A DNA stretch of 64,000 nt from Hericium rajendrae (GCA_033439255.1 CM065878.1:4278001-4342000), one strand, 5' to 3'; positions 1 to 12,077 are shown, counted from the stretch's first letter. Program-made: numbers and translations. The notes: generated by a model from the letters alone, not told the origin.

Positions 1-324
1 AATATCTGAAAATTATCTGCAACTGTCTGAGAGCATCTGATGGTGTCTGACACTGTCTGATCCATCTGACTGATATTTGACCTCCAGATTTGAAATCAGA
101 CACTCTCAGATTTTCAAAAATTTCAGATATCAAAGATTTTGATATATCTATTAGTTAGAGATTAAAAACTTATATATCTGACAATAAATGTCTTTTCTTG
201 AATGTAAAAGTCTGATCAGATATTTGCTTCTCAAGATTGCTTTCAGGTGGATCAGGTCAATCAGAAGCTGTCAGTAGGGTTAGAAATTGTCAGGTCAATC
301 AGAAAGTTGTCAACCTTCCTGATG
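1..324. mobile_element. TCTGA-family MITE, cut by the window start
   Basis: This is the right-hand part of a MITE whose full copies lie at 12461-13032, 51599-52179 and 54573-55153. It is rich in TCTGA/TCAGA words and ends in the inverted-repeat terminus TTGTCAACCTTCCTGATG at 324, followed by TA. The left terminus lies outside the window. It has no coding capacity. Confidence 0.85.
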
Positions 325-994
325 TACGTTATCGATCGTCGGATGAAGTCTTCGGAGGAATCTGTCAACCAGCTCGCTGATGATATGTTCTCACTCTGTT
401 CGAAGACCCGGAGGCAACATATCGATCAGCGAAACCGCGTCGAAAGGCTGTCTCCGTTGCTGGACTGGAAAAATCTCGGAATCGAGTACTCGAAGGCGCG
501 CCAGCTGGCCCTGCGCCGGGCATATCCGGGCCTTGAGGTTCTCTAGAAATGCGTGAATGTCTGAAAACGAAGTGATCAGATGACAGTGTTGGCCAGAACA
601 GGACTCGCAAAGGCGGTCAACAAAGTCCTCTCATACACTCATCAAGGACATAAATTTCCAGCACCGTGTCATTGATCCACAGCACCATGAGGTGTATTAT
701 ACATCAATATTGGGATATGTCCAACAGGTGAAAGCCACCGTGTACACGTGTATGTACAAGCTGCACGATTGGGATAAAATATAGATACAGACAATCCATG
801 CAAGTCAGAGCGAAAGGTTCAGAGACAGGGAAAGAGACGTAGCGACTGGGATATTAAGAGTAGATATTGCGATGCGAAAGAGTCCGTAGCAGACCAGAGA
901 CCTAGAGCAAGAAGTAGGTCAGTCAAGGGAAGGCGGAAACAACAGGGGCAGCAAGAACTATACTCAGTGTGAACACCGATCGTCCAATTTTATC
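325..994. other. No recognisable gene
   Basis: This stretch lies between the MITE and the F-box gene. It contains a short open frame on the plus strand (to about 546) that I do not recognise, and otherwise sequence without a clear signal. The last 100 bases or so would be the 3' flank of the minus-strand F-box gene. Confidence 0.4.
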
Positions 995-2677
995 TCAATG
1001 AAAGCGTAGCCGCTCGCCCAGTGTCACACCCAGCTCTGCGCCATGCTCGGCCGTGAAGCGCGAACACTGCACGATTGCCACATCCTCCAATGATGCAAAC
1101 TCCACAATGCCATGCCGTGCCAGCCTGTCCATCACGACCACACGCTGCGCGAGGGCCTGCACGATTGCCACACCGCTGAACCGATGACAGTTGAACAGCT
1201 GGACACTTTTGAGGCGTGGTAATGACACGTGGTGCACGAGGCGAGTGCTGTCGGGCTCACGTGTGTTGGGCTCCATAGGCATGAGGCATGGTGCAAGCAT
1301 CGTGATGACGTGGTCCGTCATGTCCGAAGCAACGATGCGGAAGTCCTCCAGGTAACGTGCATGCGCGAAGAGCCAGGCAAAGTCCTTCGTGCGCATGTCG
1401 GCGTGGTCCATTTCGAGCACGCGCAGTGGCGGGTTCGAGCGTAGCAGGAGACTACGGACGCCCATGCCTGTCGCATGGTCACTGAACGGTGACTGGGAGA
1501 AATCGGGCCATTCATCGTCCGAGTCACCGTCTTCGAGTTCGTATGTGCGCTCCGAGGGCCCGGACGGAAGAAACATGGATGGGAAGCTGGGGGCGAGGGG
1601 ACGTGGAGGCGACTCTGGGAGTGGGACGAGTGTCATGGGTGTGTTCGAGCATGCAGGAGGCGGAATGGAGGCGTGTGACGATGCAGAGATGGAGATGGGT
1701 GTAGTGGGATGCGAGTGATGAGTGAGATATGGGTTATGGACGAGAAAAGCGAAATCGACATTGAGGTGCTCGAGGTAGAGCTCTTTAAGGGCGGGGGTGT
1801 CAAGATGGGAAAGGATCACACGTGTGCAAAGTGTACTGTGAAGGACGAGCGAGCGGAGATATGGGAGACGAGCGACTGGAGGCGGAACTTGAAGATCTGC
1901 TTCAGTCAACGTTGGTTCCATCATAATCCCGTTAAAGGAAAAATATTCGAGCATCGGACAGGCAGTAAGGAAATGAAGCAGGTCAGAGGGATGTATGTTG
2001 AGTGAGTGAGAGCCTTCCGTGATGAATAGTGAAACAAAATGCAGAGGAACGAGGACAGCCGGCGAAGGCAGTTTCGTAAGCACGACATCCATGCAGAGGA
2101 GGTTGGAGGTCAACGAAATGGTATATGGTCGGAAAGTACCTGCATGTGCACCGGATAACGAGTCATCCATGTCTGTCTGGGTGTGGACCTGCTCGAGGAC
2201 ACTGATTTCGAGCTGCTCGAGATTTGGCTTAGCGGCGTCGGAACACCAGAAGCGGTGAAAGCAGATGTGCTCGTGCCAGATGCCTTGCAGTGTGAACGAG
2301 CGCCATCGATGTAGCGACGACAAGAAAGGGGATAGGATGGGAAGAAGGGAGTCACGGGAGGAGAGTTGAACGTCGACGTCAAACTCCAGGTCTTTGGAGC
2401 GTTGCAGGAATGTGTGCGATGCCTTGTTCGAGCTTACCAGCGACAGCTTCGAGTCGTCGAGCACGATGAGCTGGAACATACGCATGTTGTTCTCTGTGAT
2501 AACCTTCCACTGCTTACAGACCTGGGCAAGGGTGAGCGGGGTAATCGCGGCGCTGTGCGCACAATATAAGAAGATGTCGATGAGGACCTCGACCGGAAGC
2601 ATGTTCATCGGGGTGACGGTGGATGGCTCGAATTCAGCTGTATGAAGATGGCGAATTTGAGAGCTAAGGGTGTCCAT
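995..2677 (-). CDS. F-box protein, single exon
   Basis: F-box proteins bind Skp1 and present substrates to an SCF ubiquitin ligase. The N-terminus has a typical fungal F-box at about residues 20-65 (NMLPVEVLIDIFLYC, then LTLAQVCKQWK). The rest resembles the leucine-rich, LRR-like tail of basidiomycete F-box proteins (patches such as LRSLVLHS, LKELYLEHLNV, LRVLEMDHADM). A Pro/Ser and Asp-rich linker sits near the middle. I chose the start at the Met of MDTLSSQIRHLH (2677), which gives about 560 residues. An upstream in-frame Met at 2758 would add 27 residues that look non-conserved. The frame is uninterrupted. The substrate cannot be deduced; such genes are highly expanded in Agaricomycetes. 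Confidence 0.8.
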   Translation of the reverse strand: MDTLSSQIRHLHTAEFEPSTVTPMNMLPVEVLIDIFLYCAHSAAITPLTLAQVCKQWKVITENNMRMFQLIVLDDSKLSLVSSNKASHTFLQRSKDLEFDVDVQLSSRDSLLPILSPFLSSLHRWRSFTLQGIWHEHICFHRFWCSDAAKPNLEQLEISVLEQVHTQTDMDDSLSGAHAGTFRPYTISLTSNLLCMDVVLTKLPSPAVLVPLHFVSLFITEGSHSLNIHPSDLLHFLTACPMLEYFSFNGIMMEPTLTEADLQVPPPVARLPYLRSLVLHSTLCTRVILSHLDTPALKELYLEHLNVDFAFLVHNPYLTHHSHPTTPISISASSHASIPPPACSNTPMTLVPLPESPPRPLAPSFPSMFLPSGPSERTYELEDGDSDDEWPDFSQSPFSDHATGMGVRSLLLRSNPPLRVLEMDHADMRTKDFAWLFAHARYLEDFRIVASDMTDHVITMLAPCLMPMEPNTREPDSTRLVHHVSLPRLKSVQLFNCHRFSGVAIVQALAQRVVVMDRLARHGIVEFASLEDVAIVQCSRFTAEHGAELGVTLGERLRFH

Positions 2678-3370
2678 GGTGAGAGAGAAAGATAAAGGAC
2701 CACGTTTGTGCAGAAGGCAACCAGGGTCGGTCGCTTGCTGAGATGCTCCGTGGTCCACTGCACGTGCAAATTTAGGAAAGGCGTAGTCGCTGTCATGAAT
2801 TGGTGACTAGCCGTGCTCAACAATGAGGAAAAGGGTTTTCTGGACGGGAAGTAAGCTTAACTGCATAGATATAGAAGATTATAACACACGCACCTTTGGT
2901 TCTCCACGCTGTAGCTGTCGATTGCCGCCTGCTCCTCTCACTATATGGGGTTGCCGGTACTCGAGTATTTCAACCCTGTTCAAGCCATCCGCGTACTCGC
3001 CCAGCGGCTAAGTTGAACAATTTTACTGTAAGTTAGTGATCAGTACTTCAGTCACTGACATATGTCGTATTGACTTACGGTTGTGTGTTGAATTTGGTCG
3101 ATTGAGCAAGTGATGAAGCTCAAAGACGGAGCAGCACTCAACCAGTCGTCAGGATTAAACGCTACTTACTAGTCTCATGTGTGTCATCCGTGATGGCAGA
3201 ACACGAACATCCATAAACGGTAGTCGTTTTCTGGAGGGCAGAATTTTAATTACCATATTTGGAAGTAAAGGTTCTGCACCGGTCCCGGACGTCAGACCGG
3301 GCCGGAACTCTGAAGCGCTGCACAACAGTGAAGTCACACACCTTGTCTTGCATCCTGCAACGGCATAACA
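2678..3370. promoter_or_regulatory. Divergent intergenic region
   Basis: The region lies between the minus-strand F-box gene and the plus-strand Ulp1-type gene, so it should hold both promoters. I see no strong TATA box, repeat or RNA gene. Small open frames on both strands look like chance. Confidence 0.35.
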
Positions 3371-5495
3371 ATGGGTAAGCTTAAAGATTTCTTTTTCGTT
3401 GCTGGTGACTTGCTGTTAACTATAAACAGGTCGTAAGGCGACAACACACGACAAGCAGGGCAAAAAACGTACCCAGGAGGACAGGGCAAAACTCGATAAG
3501 AAGAGCGAGTTAGAGAAGAGGTACGTGGTTATCTTGTGCTTTATGTTTCACTAACGAAGTCTTTCTTTAGGCGTTATTACCGCAAGAAGCAGTTAACTGA
3601 ACGATCCACGAAGTTTGTGATCGTTCAGTTGACTGCAGGCGATTTGCGCCAGAGAGCTGAACAGGATGCTCAGTGTGTTGCGTCTGCAGCATCTCGCAAG
3701 GCGGCGTGATACATTCCCTCATGTTTGGTCCTGCCACTTGTGCAACACGTCCCGCCGCCACTCGCGCAGCACGTCCTACACCCCGTCCCCCTTCCCCCTG
3801 CGCAGCACGTCTCGACACCACTTGCATCCCTCGTCCCGCAGCACGTCGAGCAGCATGTCCCGTCACCACTCGCGGAAGATCTGCCACCGCACATCTCACT
3901 GCCCACACAAATCGTCACGCATCATCTCCTCAAGTTCGCTGCTCTCTCGGTTCCCTCCGCTTTTGCATTACCATTCACGCTTTGGCTCGGTCAAGTCGAA
4001 AGCTGGCTGATGCAATCTCAACTTCTCTGGGTCTGGGACGCAGTGGACATGGACGGCGCTGTTCTTACTCTGCAGCGTCAATTACTGCCCACGATAAAAG
4101 ATCAGCTGGTCAGGAGTAAGGCTGATGTGGGATACAACAGTGTCGTCAAGCGGCGTAGGGAGTTTGAGCAAGCACTTGCTGGTGGTCGATATCTGCTTGA
4201 ACAAGCGACAATGATATGGAATAGAAATCCGTGGTCTCCGGAGCTGCAGGGTGAACCGGGATACGTGCTTTCTCGTGTTCAGGCTCTTGTTTTCGGAATT
4301 CTGGCCACTGTGCAAGGCATTCGTTCAGAAATCCTATCATGGAGGGATAAGGGCTATGTATCCGTCAAGTCGACTCTAAAAGAGGTGATTGAGCTTCTTC
4401 CTTTGACAACTGTCATTTCTGATACGTGTTCCAGCTCCTCAAGAAGAAGGTCAAACGAAATATCAAGATTGGATCGTGCGAGCAGTCTGACTTGGATCGT
4501 CTGCGCCCAGGTCAGATGTTGAGCGGTACGTTGATAACGTACTTCGCAATCAAGTGGAGCACCCAGTTCCCCAATTCTCTCATTCTGCGCACAAGTTTCA
4601 TGAATACTCGTCTACCCTCCGCGCCGCCACCCTCAAGTTTCAAAGACGTTTTCTCGTATCCTGGTCTGCAAGTACGTTTATTCCCTCTGGCATCTCTGAC
4701 GTCTGGACTCAGATGTCCTTGACAGAACATGTTCGAGTGTGGCCATGGTCTCCCTTGGAAGCAAATACTTATTCCAGTCCATCTTCCATCTGAAATCCAC
4801 TGGGTGTTAGCTGTTGTCGACTTTGTCGACCAGCGTATTGCAGTTTACGACAGTCTGAAAAAGACTTTCGAGCGCAATGTCAGCAAGGACCCGGACCAGT
4901 CTAAACACTGGAATATCATACAGGTGCGTGATAATGAGGTTGCTTGCAATTCAAGTTGATAATGTTTATGTGCTCCCTTCAGCGCCTGAAATGGTTCGTT
5001 GAACGCTGCTTTAGAGAGCTGAAGGAGCGGTTCAACCTTCCTTTACTTCTGGACTGGAGCGTCTGGGAGCTCCAGCCTCATGTGCTAGTCAGTGCTTGGC
5101 AGTTGAAGTTCCACTGATGGTTAACATGTTTTGTTTAGTGCCCCTTTCAATCCAACTCAACAGATTGTGGGGTATTTGTTCTTGTCTTCATATATCACTT
5201 CCTTCACGGTGGGCTGAATTCAAAGCTCGTCCCGCCTGAGTTCCTGTTGACCTTTGGAGATCCTCGCGATCTTAACGGCATGCGCCTTCTGTTCATGGAA
5301 GCATTGATCCAAGATCACGAGACCCTTCAACACCGAAGCTGGGCTGAAAAGCCTACGGACTTCCCGATTGAAGAGACACAGGGCCCTTCCGACTTCCCAG
5401 ATAATAACACGGACAGCGACGATGAGTCGCAGTCTCAAAGTGTGATCAGAATCACGGATAGCGAGGATGACTTGCCCTCGCGCTTGTCTGTTTGA
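3371..5495 (+). CDS. Ulp1/SENP-type (C48) cysteine protease, multi-exon
   Basis: The start ATGG at 3371 is followed at once by a GTAAGC intron to 3429. Exon 2 (3430-3520) and exon 3 (from 3571) encode a Lys/Arg-rich N-terminus (GRKATTHDKQGKK, RRYYRKKQLTE). A Pro/His-rich linker and a helical middle domain follow (about 3900-4400). The C-terminal half is a Ulp1 fold: an SDLDRLRPGQML entry motif near 4480, catalytic His in EIHWVLAVVDF (codon 4798-4800), Asp in AVYDSL (4849-4851) and Cys in STDCGVFVL (5166-5168). Introns near 4925-4980 and 5088-5140 separate these blocks. An acidic tail ends at 5495. The family cleaves SUMO-like modifiers, but in Agaricomycetes many such genes are repeat-associated orphans. 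An in-frame stop at 3707 may be removed by an unrecognised intron or may be real, so the model is provisional. Confidence 0.7.
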
Positions 5496-5752
5496 CGCAG
5501 CATAGTCGCTGGGCCTGCCGACGACTACTCCTCCTTGCACTCGGACAGCAGCATAGATGTATAAACAGCTACGTCGGTGTCATGACATGAATATGTATCC
5601 TGGTCATCTTATATCTGAGTTGGGTAGCAGGCAGCTGCTTGGCCATACCATGAGCCCATCATCCCGAGCAAGGGATAACCCGTACAAAGATTGGCTTGGT
5701 TCAAAGATTCTGGAGACTTTCGATTGAGCTATTTTGTGAATCACGTGTGACT
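5496..5752. other. Short intergenic stretch
   Basis: This lies downstream of the Ulp1-type gene and before the palindrome at 5753. No gene or repeat is recognised. Confidence 0.3.
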
Positions 5753-5780
5753 GAAGACCTTGTGCGGTCGCACAAGCCTT
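5753..5780. repeat. GACCTTGTGCGG palindrome, copy 1
   Basis: An imperfect palindrome with half-site AAGACCTTGTGCGG and its inverse, next to TCACGTGT. The same palindrome recurs at 7928, 7988, 9758, 28382, 29135, 47127 and 47885. Here it cuts off the coding sequence of the minus-strand orphan gene. Confidence 0.75.
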
Positions 5781-6921
5781 GCGTATGTAATCTTGCGATG
5801 CGACGTACCATCCCCGCTTGCCGTGAATCCTACATGAGGTGAGTGATAGTTTTTCAATGAGATATTTGAACCATACCTTGAGATTTCGAGATCTCATATC
5901 CAAGTTGCATCTTTGCAGCAATTCCACCCTCGATAGATGCTCTCTGAGCAGTACGACGACTCATCGTTCGATTGACAGATACTCCGAAGATTCCCGCGAG
6001 TGCTTTGATGGTTGGTCCCACAGCTGCTTGCGAACATCCAGCTCGCTGTAACAAGCACGCAGCATTTCTTGCCTCAGGAGAATATGTACGTCCACGGGTG
6101 AGTCTCCATGTTGCCATCTGTCTTCGATGCGCAAGAGCAGCGCGTGCACGCTCATTAGCCTTGTCGCAAGCATGCTTTGCACAAAGACAACACATCTGAC
6201 TTGCTCTCAGCTTCTTTCGACAGCCCTCCAGAGTCTTCTCCGAGATAGCGGCCTGCCTTCGAGTAATATTCAGAGCCTTGGTGAGCACTTCAGTCCTCTC
6301 GGATAGCACAAGCATCGATGCTGATGTCGTCTTAGTCAGTTCTGTTGCCGCAAGAAGCTGAGCCTCAGCAAGAGCAGCCCTTTCGAAGGCCAGGAAAGCA
6401 TCAGCCCGAGTGCGAGTGACATTAGCGTGAGCAGAATCAATGTCAGCACGCATGACAAGTATTGTGTTCTGGGCGCGACGGAAATCATCCCGAAGAGTAG
6501 CCTTGTGAGAAAGTAGCAGGGCTTCTCGTTTTCTTGCTCGAAGGAGACACTTGCGCTGAGTCTCGATGCGCTTCTGAGCTTGCTTGATGCGATGCATTGT
6601 TGCATCTCCTAGACCCAGTGAGTCCTTCAGTTTCCCTTCACTGACATCGAGAGCTGCCTGCAGATCTCCGATAACCACGGTCGCTTCGCGAGAACACAAG
6701 GTGGCCTTCTCGAGAGAAGTCCGGAGCATCAGGAGTTCAGCCTCAAGACTCTCGATATGCTGTTCTGCAGCAATTAAGGCATCAGTGCGACGAGTATTTC
6801 GAGAGCGAGATTTGGGAACCGAGACTCCGGCTGGAGGTGAGTTCTCTTTGTTCTCTGCTTTGAGCGCGTTGAGCCTCCGAGTTTGGCTGACCTGGAGCGA
6901 GGAGCGGCTAGAAGGAGGCAT
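5781..6921 (-). CDS. Coiled-coil orphan protein, 5' part only
   Basis: The start is the Met of MPPSSRSSLQVSQTRR at 6921. Residues 1-55 are basic and Pro/Ser-rich. Residues 60-240 form a long coiled coil (heptads in HIESLEAELLMLRTSLEKA and onward). A Cys pair (MCCLCAKHAC) follows, then a helical block containing TYSPEARNAACLLQRAGCS and AGIFGVSVNRTMSRRT. After exon 1 a GTATGG...TGTAG intron (about 5886-5835) joins to GFTASGDGTSHRKITY. There coding runs into the palindrome at 5753-5780, so the 3' part is missing or displaced. I recall similar proteins with a GDGTSHR-like motif as an expanded, unnamed class in Agaricomycete repeats, and a transposase-like role is possible. No named domain can be assigned. 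Confidence 0.6.
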
Positions 6922-7362
6922 AATGGTGAGTTCCTAGTCATCTCGAGCAGCACACAAGTGCTAACGTCGTAGGAGGATCTTGATGATGATGTGCACACGA
7001 CACGTCTGACGCGTCCGACACGATTTATCTCGCGGGTTTGCCGCTTTCACCTCATCCCTTGCCTTGTTCATCTTTCTCCTCACCAAGCACACTGTCCTTC
7101 AACAAACTCCACTAATGAACTCTATAGATTCGATCCCGGGCTACAGATTGATGGGTCCATTTGAAGCAATCTTTTTTTCTCGTAGAGATGTCCTTATTTC
7201 TCTCGAAATTTCCGCATTTCTTTGTCATTTTCCAACATCTGTTGATTTTGACCCACCAAAATGTAGCTACATATGTCTAGAATACAATTGCCTACTTCGA
7301 TTTTCAAAATACTAGCTATTGAGTGAGAAGATAGAAATTTCGCGAGGGGACTCCAGCGCAGA
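6922..7362. promoter_or_regulatory. Upstream region of the coiled-coil gene
   Basis: This holds the presumed minus-strand promoter for the gene starting at 6921 and then AT-rich sequence up to the solo LTR. No gene is recognised. Confidence 0.3.
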
Positions 7363-7785
7363 TGTCAAGACTCGGTCGTAGACAGCAGAGAACCACCCAA
7401 GTCACCAGCGATGATGGGAGCGAGAGAGCAGAGAGCGACTAGCAGCGCAGTGACCTGTATTGGAGGTACAGTACGGTACAGATGAAATGGACAATCTAGG
7501 GAAATAGGCGAGCGACAGGGAGCCTATAAGTACTGGGACGACAATGGGAAAAGAACAATGGACACCATAACGGGTCGAACAATAGAGTGAGAACAATGGT
7601 GGCCAAAAGGAGAACAATGGGAGGGAGAACAATAGGATGTCCCAAAGGGGAACAAGGGCATGGGTGAAGGATAGCCCCAGGTCATGTGAGGAAGTGAACA
7701 TGTGATGGGGCTGCTGGAGCACATGACCGATGCGATGCCTTGATGGCAGAGAAGAAGACGGAGAGAAATGGAGCGATCCGTGACA
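7363..7785 (-). mobile_element. Solo LTR of a Ty3 (chromovirus-type) element
   Basis: A 423-bp LTR with TGTCAC...TTGACA ends (minus orientation) is flanked by GCAGA at 7358-7362 and GCGGA at 7786-7790, a 5-bp target duplication with one mismatch. It matches, in inverse orientation, the LTR that follows the chromodomain Ty3 pol at 53813, for example in the repeated ATTGTTCTCC and TATTGTTC words. No internal region is present, so it is a solo LTR left by recombination. The mismatch suggests it is not brand new. Confidence 0.8.
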
Positions 7786-7881
7786 GCGGACACAACGAGC
7801 AAGCCGCGTCAATGGAGAGAACCGGAATCGCCTTCGGAAGGGAAATTCTCACGTTTGACGTGCTATCCGCTATGCCCATCC

Positions 7882-8075
7882 CCACACAAGGTCTTGTGTA
7901 CATGTATTTGTGTATCACGTGCAGTTGAAGACCTTGTGCGGCTGCACAAGGTCTTGTGTACATGTATTTGTGTATCACGTGCAGTTGAAGACCTTGTGCA
8001 GCCGCACAAGGTCTTGTGTACATGTATTTGTGTATCACGTGCAGCTGAAGACCTTGTGTGACCACACAAGATCCT
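7882..8075. repeat. 60-bp tandem repeat built on the GACCTTGTGCGG palindrome
   Basis: Three units of exactly 60 bp plus a partial fourth. Each unit has the palindromic half-site AAGACCTTGTGCGGC, its inverse, then GTGTACATGTATTTGTG and ATCACGTGCAG. The last unit is diverged (GTGTGACCACACAAG). Open frames across it in both directions arise only because 60 is divisible by 3. Confidence 0.9.
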
Positions 8076-8265
8076 TCAGTATGATCTACCTCCTCTGCTG
8101 GCCGCAACAATATCTGGATGATGGATGCATTCGTTGTGCCTCGCGACTCGTATGCCCCATTCGGGCGCAAGGTTGAAGAAACATTTCTGTGCGTATCGAT
8201 TAGTCACATCTCGCATCCTTTGACAGTGACATCCTGTACCATTATATAGGCTCATCAATCCCATA
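8076..8265. other. Unassigned stretch
   Basis: Between the 60-bp repeats and the cef1 fragment. No gene or repeat is recognised. Confidence 0.3.
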
Positions 8266-8875
<610 letters not shown>

Positions 8876-9127
8876 GTCGCAGCCTCATGCTGCCCTTCAC
8901 GCTGCGTGGCGTCGCGGATGCACTCGCGTTCTCCGCGAAGCTGAAGGTGAAGATTTTCGAATGCGAGCGCCGACTCCGAGACAGTGGGTTTCGCCACGGA
9001 GGATTAAATCACGTATGTCTCACCGTATTCTGTTTATCTTTGTGCTTCTGATCGAGATAGAGTGCGATCACGCACATTCTTGACGCAGAGTAGTGCACCC
9101 CCAATGACAATTGCTTATTTTTAATAG

Positions 9128-9552
9128 TATCTGTCGGACAGTCTCGATTTCAACATGGCATGTCTCTCCCTGGGCAACCTCACCAAGAACACGAAGGTCG
9201 TCATCAACGAGCTTGGTCAGCGAGTCATCGTCGTTCAACTAATTCGAGGCACGCACCTACAACAGATCGACAGTATCGTCTTACCTCGCATCGACTTCAC
9301 CCACTATTTCCCTGACAAGGGTTGGACTATCAAGCGCCGTCAATTTCCTCTTCGACTAGCCTATGCGACGACGATAAATAGCGCACAGGGGATGACTTTA
9401 CAAAAGCTGGCTGTCGATGTCACGCACCCGGTCTTCAGCCATGGACAGCTCTATACGGCATTCTCTAGGGTTCCCTTCGGTCGAGATTGTATTGTACGAG
9501 TTGCGCCAGGGCAGACGACGATGGACAATGTGGTATATACAGAACTGTTATA
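9128..9552 (+). mobile_element. Helitron remnant: C-terminal end of the Pif1-like helicase
   Basis: The frame from 9155 encodes the last helicase motifs of a Helitron Rep/helicase: NLTKNTKVVINELGQRV, then a PLRLAYATTINSAQGMTL block (motif V region) and HGQLYTAFSRV (motif VI). About 130 residues remain of a protein normally well over 1,000 residues long. No Rep domain and no CTRR terminus was found. The piece is probably the 3' end of an old Helitron and gives a source for the adjacent cef1 capture. Confidence 0.85.
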
Positions 9553-9623
9553 AATGCAAATGACTCTACTGTACTTTGTAAATCTAAAACTCTCCATGCC
9601 CCGTGACCTACTGTCACAAAAAG

Positions 9624-9656
9624 AAACCGGGCGAGGCGAAGCCGAGCCCCGTTTCT
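9624..9656. other. GC-rich hairpin downstream of the Helitron remnant
   Basis: A 15-bp stem with three mismatches (GAAACCGGGCGAGGC against its inverse) closes on a GAA loop. Helitrons end in a GC-rich hairpin about 10 bases before CTRR. Here the following bases (TTGTCAATCTTT) lack a CTRR, so terminal identity is only possible. Confidence 0.45.
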
Positions 9657-9757
9657 TGTCAATCTTTAACAAGACCAGCGGAGTGCCAGCTGCGTCATGT
9701 CTTGTGTTTTGCAATTGGCAGGCGTTGAGAGGTACGGTTGATCACATGACTTGCAAG

Positions 9758-9783
9758 AGACCTTGTGCGGCCGAACAAGGTCT
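9758..9783. repeat. GACCTTGTGCGG palindrome, copy in the JmjC-gene upstream region
   Basis: A near-perfect palindrome (AGACCTTGTGCGG and inverse, one mismatch) flanked by TCACATGA on the left and TCACGTGA on the right. It lies about 185 bases upstream of the ATG at 9969, where it could act as a binding site. Confidence 0.7.
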
Positions 9784-12077
9784 GAACGTGTCACGTGACC
9801 TAAAACACGGAGACAAGGATCATATCACACTCTCCATCTATGCTGTCTCTCCTCTGCCGTTCCAGTTTCTTTACGTCTACCGTGTCTTGAAGGTAATCTT
9901 ATTATGCTATGAATACCATCTATCATCTGATAAGCACTAATTAGCCCAAAAGAATCTTTTGCTGAGCCATGGCAACGTCTTCGAAGGCAAAATCTGCAAA
10001 ATCTACAACGACTACAAAGTGTGTTCCTTATTGTTCTGAGAAAGATTGTCTGTCTTCTCTGATGTACTGGCTCATTCAACTAGTACCATATCCGAAAAAC
10101 AACTGAAGAAAACTCATCCTCACCTTGTGGAAAAAATCAAAGAGCACAAGGCTCAAAAATCTGATTTTCGGCTATGTGCAGCAGCTCTGCGTGTCCTCCC
10201 TTGGTTCAATCCAACTATCTTCACTGCCCCCAGCATCAGATCAATTTTTTCTCATGCCTTTGATAATCGTGTGTCCAATGAAAGTGACATGGCAATAATT
10301 GATCCTTCCCAATCAAAGACCCGAGCTGTGTTTGAGGTGCTATTCTGTTACTCATTTGTCCATCATCACAATCTTGCTCATATGATTCTTCTCAGCACTT
10401 CTTCAGCTCCTTGGATGAGTGGGGCACCAAAGGCTTTTATGAGCTAGACCCTCGAAGTCTGGTGCTGCTACTCTGGTATGCATACGTGGAATCTGGTGAA
10501 GAGCAGCTAAATGTGCACAGCCTGTGGAGCCGCATGAACAATGAATTGATGGCAGCAGCTAGCAAGGTAGTCCTTCAGTACCACGTTGTAGACGTGATTG
10601 CACGGCTTTGTAATGTGCAAGCAGAGGACACTGCCTTGTGTCTGCCTAGATTGGCAGTATACAAGCAGATTGTGTCTGATGATACTAATTTGGCTGCGGT
10701 GAGTAGTCTGCTTTTGCTTTTATAAATATTTATATTGTCTTATACTTTTACCATTCACTTCAGATTGTGTGCTTGATAGAAAACTGGCCACAGTGCCTAG
10801 ATAAGTCATGGGCTGCATGGACTAAAGCCAAATTACCGAGGACTACACAAGCCCATGCTAATACTTCTGAAACAACTGGAATGGAACTGGAGATCAGACA
10901 TCCAGGAGCAAACCATGATGCTAAGGACTTGATTTCATCGGAGGAAATTGAAGCCCAGCTGCGAACGGAATGGAAAAATAGTGACTGGTCTGTTAAATCT
11001 TCTGCTAAAGTTATTTGTGCTCTCTGGTGCCGTACGTCAATGCGGACAGCTACTATGGATCAGCAAGCAATGGTCCAAAACTTTGAGCATGCTGCCATGG
11101 GTTTGCAGTCCATAGTTGAAGTAAGTTTTATATTGTTTGTGCATCGTAATTTTATTCTAAGCATGTGAATCTATCTCTAGGGAAATATCTTTTTCTCTAA
11201 CATCAAATACTGGCAAACCATCAAAAAGTATGCTATAGCTTTATTTATCAGTTGTTCTAATGTATAACTTTAAAACAGAAATGCAGAGATGGAAAATTTG
11301 CCAGAATCTAAAATGACACAGCGAAAGTGGCTCAATGCCATCATCACTGCCCTTGGGCTGTCTCCTGTGGCGTTGCTTGTTCCTCGTACACTGTCCAATC
11401 ATGTATTGAAAAGAGAAACCTATTCGCAAGTATGTGGCTATATTTTTCTGATTTGTATAGATTTAGACTGCTTATATGCTCTATTTAAAAGTTGTTATAT
11501 GCTTTAGGAAATAAAGGAAAACCTGATATACTCTTACAATTTGAAAAGCAGATCTGGTTCAGCATCTTTGCAATTTCTCAAGGTGCATCTGCTGAGGAAC
11601 AGATTGTGGAGCTTCTGAACTATTGGCAGAAAGAGCTCAGCAACCATGAAGATGTGAAGAATCCTCTGACTTCACAGTGGTTCTCACATCCAGGCAAAGC
11701 TTGTGAGTTTCTATATGCTAAGCGAAAAAAATGGTTGCTTATCATGCTTATCATGCTTATCATGCTTATCATCATCTTAGCACTTGAGACAGATGTTGAT
11801 TGGTCACCTCCTGATCATTTAATAGAACATTTTACGAATTTACCACACGAAGATCAAGTGACCTTCCTCTGTGCTGCAAAAGGGATAGAATCGAAGGATG
11901 TAGAACCTCTTTTGCTGCACTTCGTCAATGAGTCTCGTAAGTTTTTTCTATTACTTATTATAATTAGAAAATTGTCAACTAAAATAAATGCAGGGATCAA
12001 AAAAGAAAATGACGATGACATTCCGGTTGAAGCACCAGAAAATGAAATGCAAGATGAGCCTGAACCTGAGGTGCAAG

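Noticed and set aside
247-546. Possible gene beginning inside the MITE at the window start
   Set aside because: The N-terminal half is MITE sequence, also seen at 52102. The rest has no recognisable domain, so the joined frame is accidental.
7882-8075. CRISPR array
   Set aside because: Units are contiguous 60-bp repeats without unique spacers, in a eukaryotic context.
7682-8176. Repeat peptides with GLQLHVIHKYMYTR units on the minus strand and CICVSRAVEDL units on the plus strand
   Set aside because: They translate the 60-bp noncoding tandem repeat, whose length divisible by three keeps frames open in both directions.
9624-9656. Definite Helitron 3' terminus
   Set aside because: The hairpin is plausible but no CTRR follows at the usual distance, so the end cannot be fixed.
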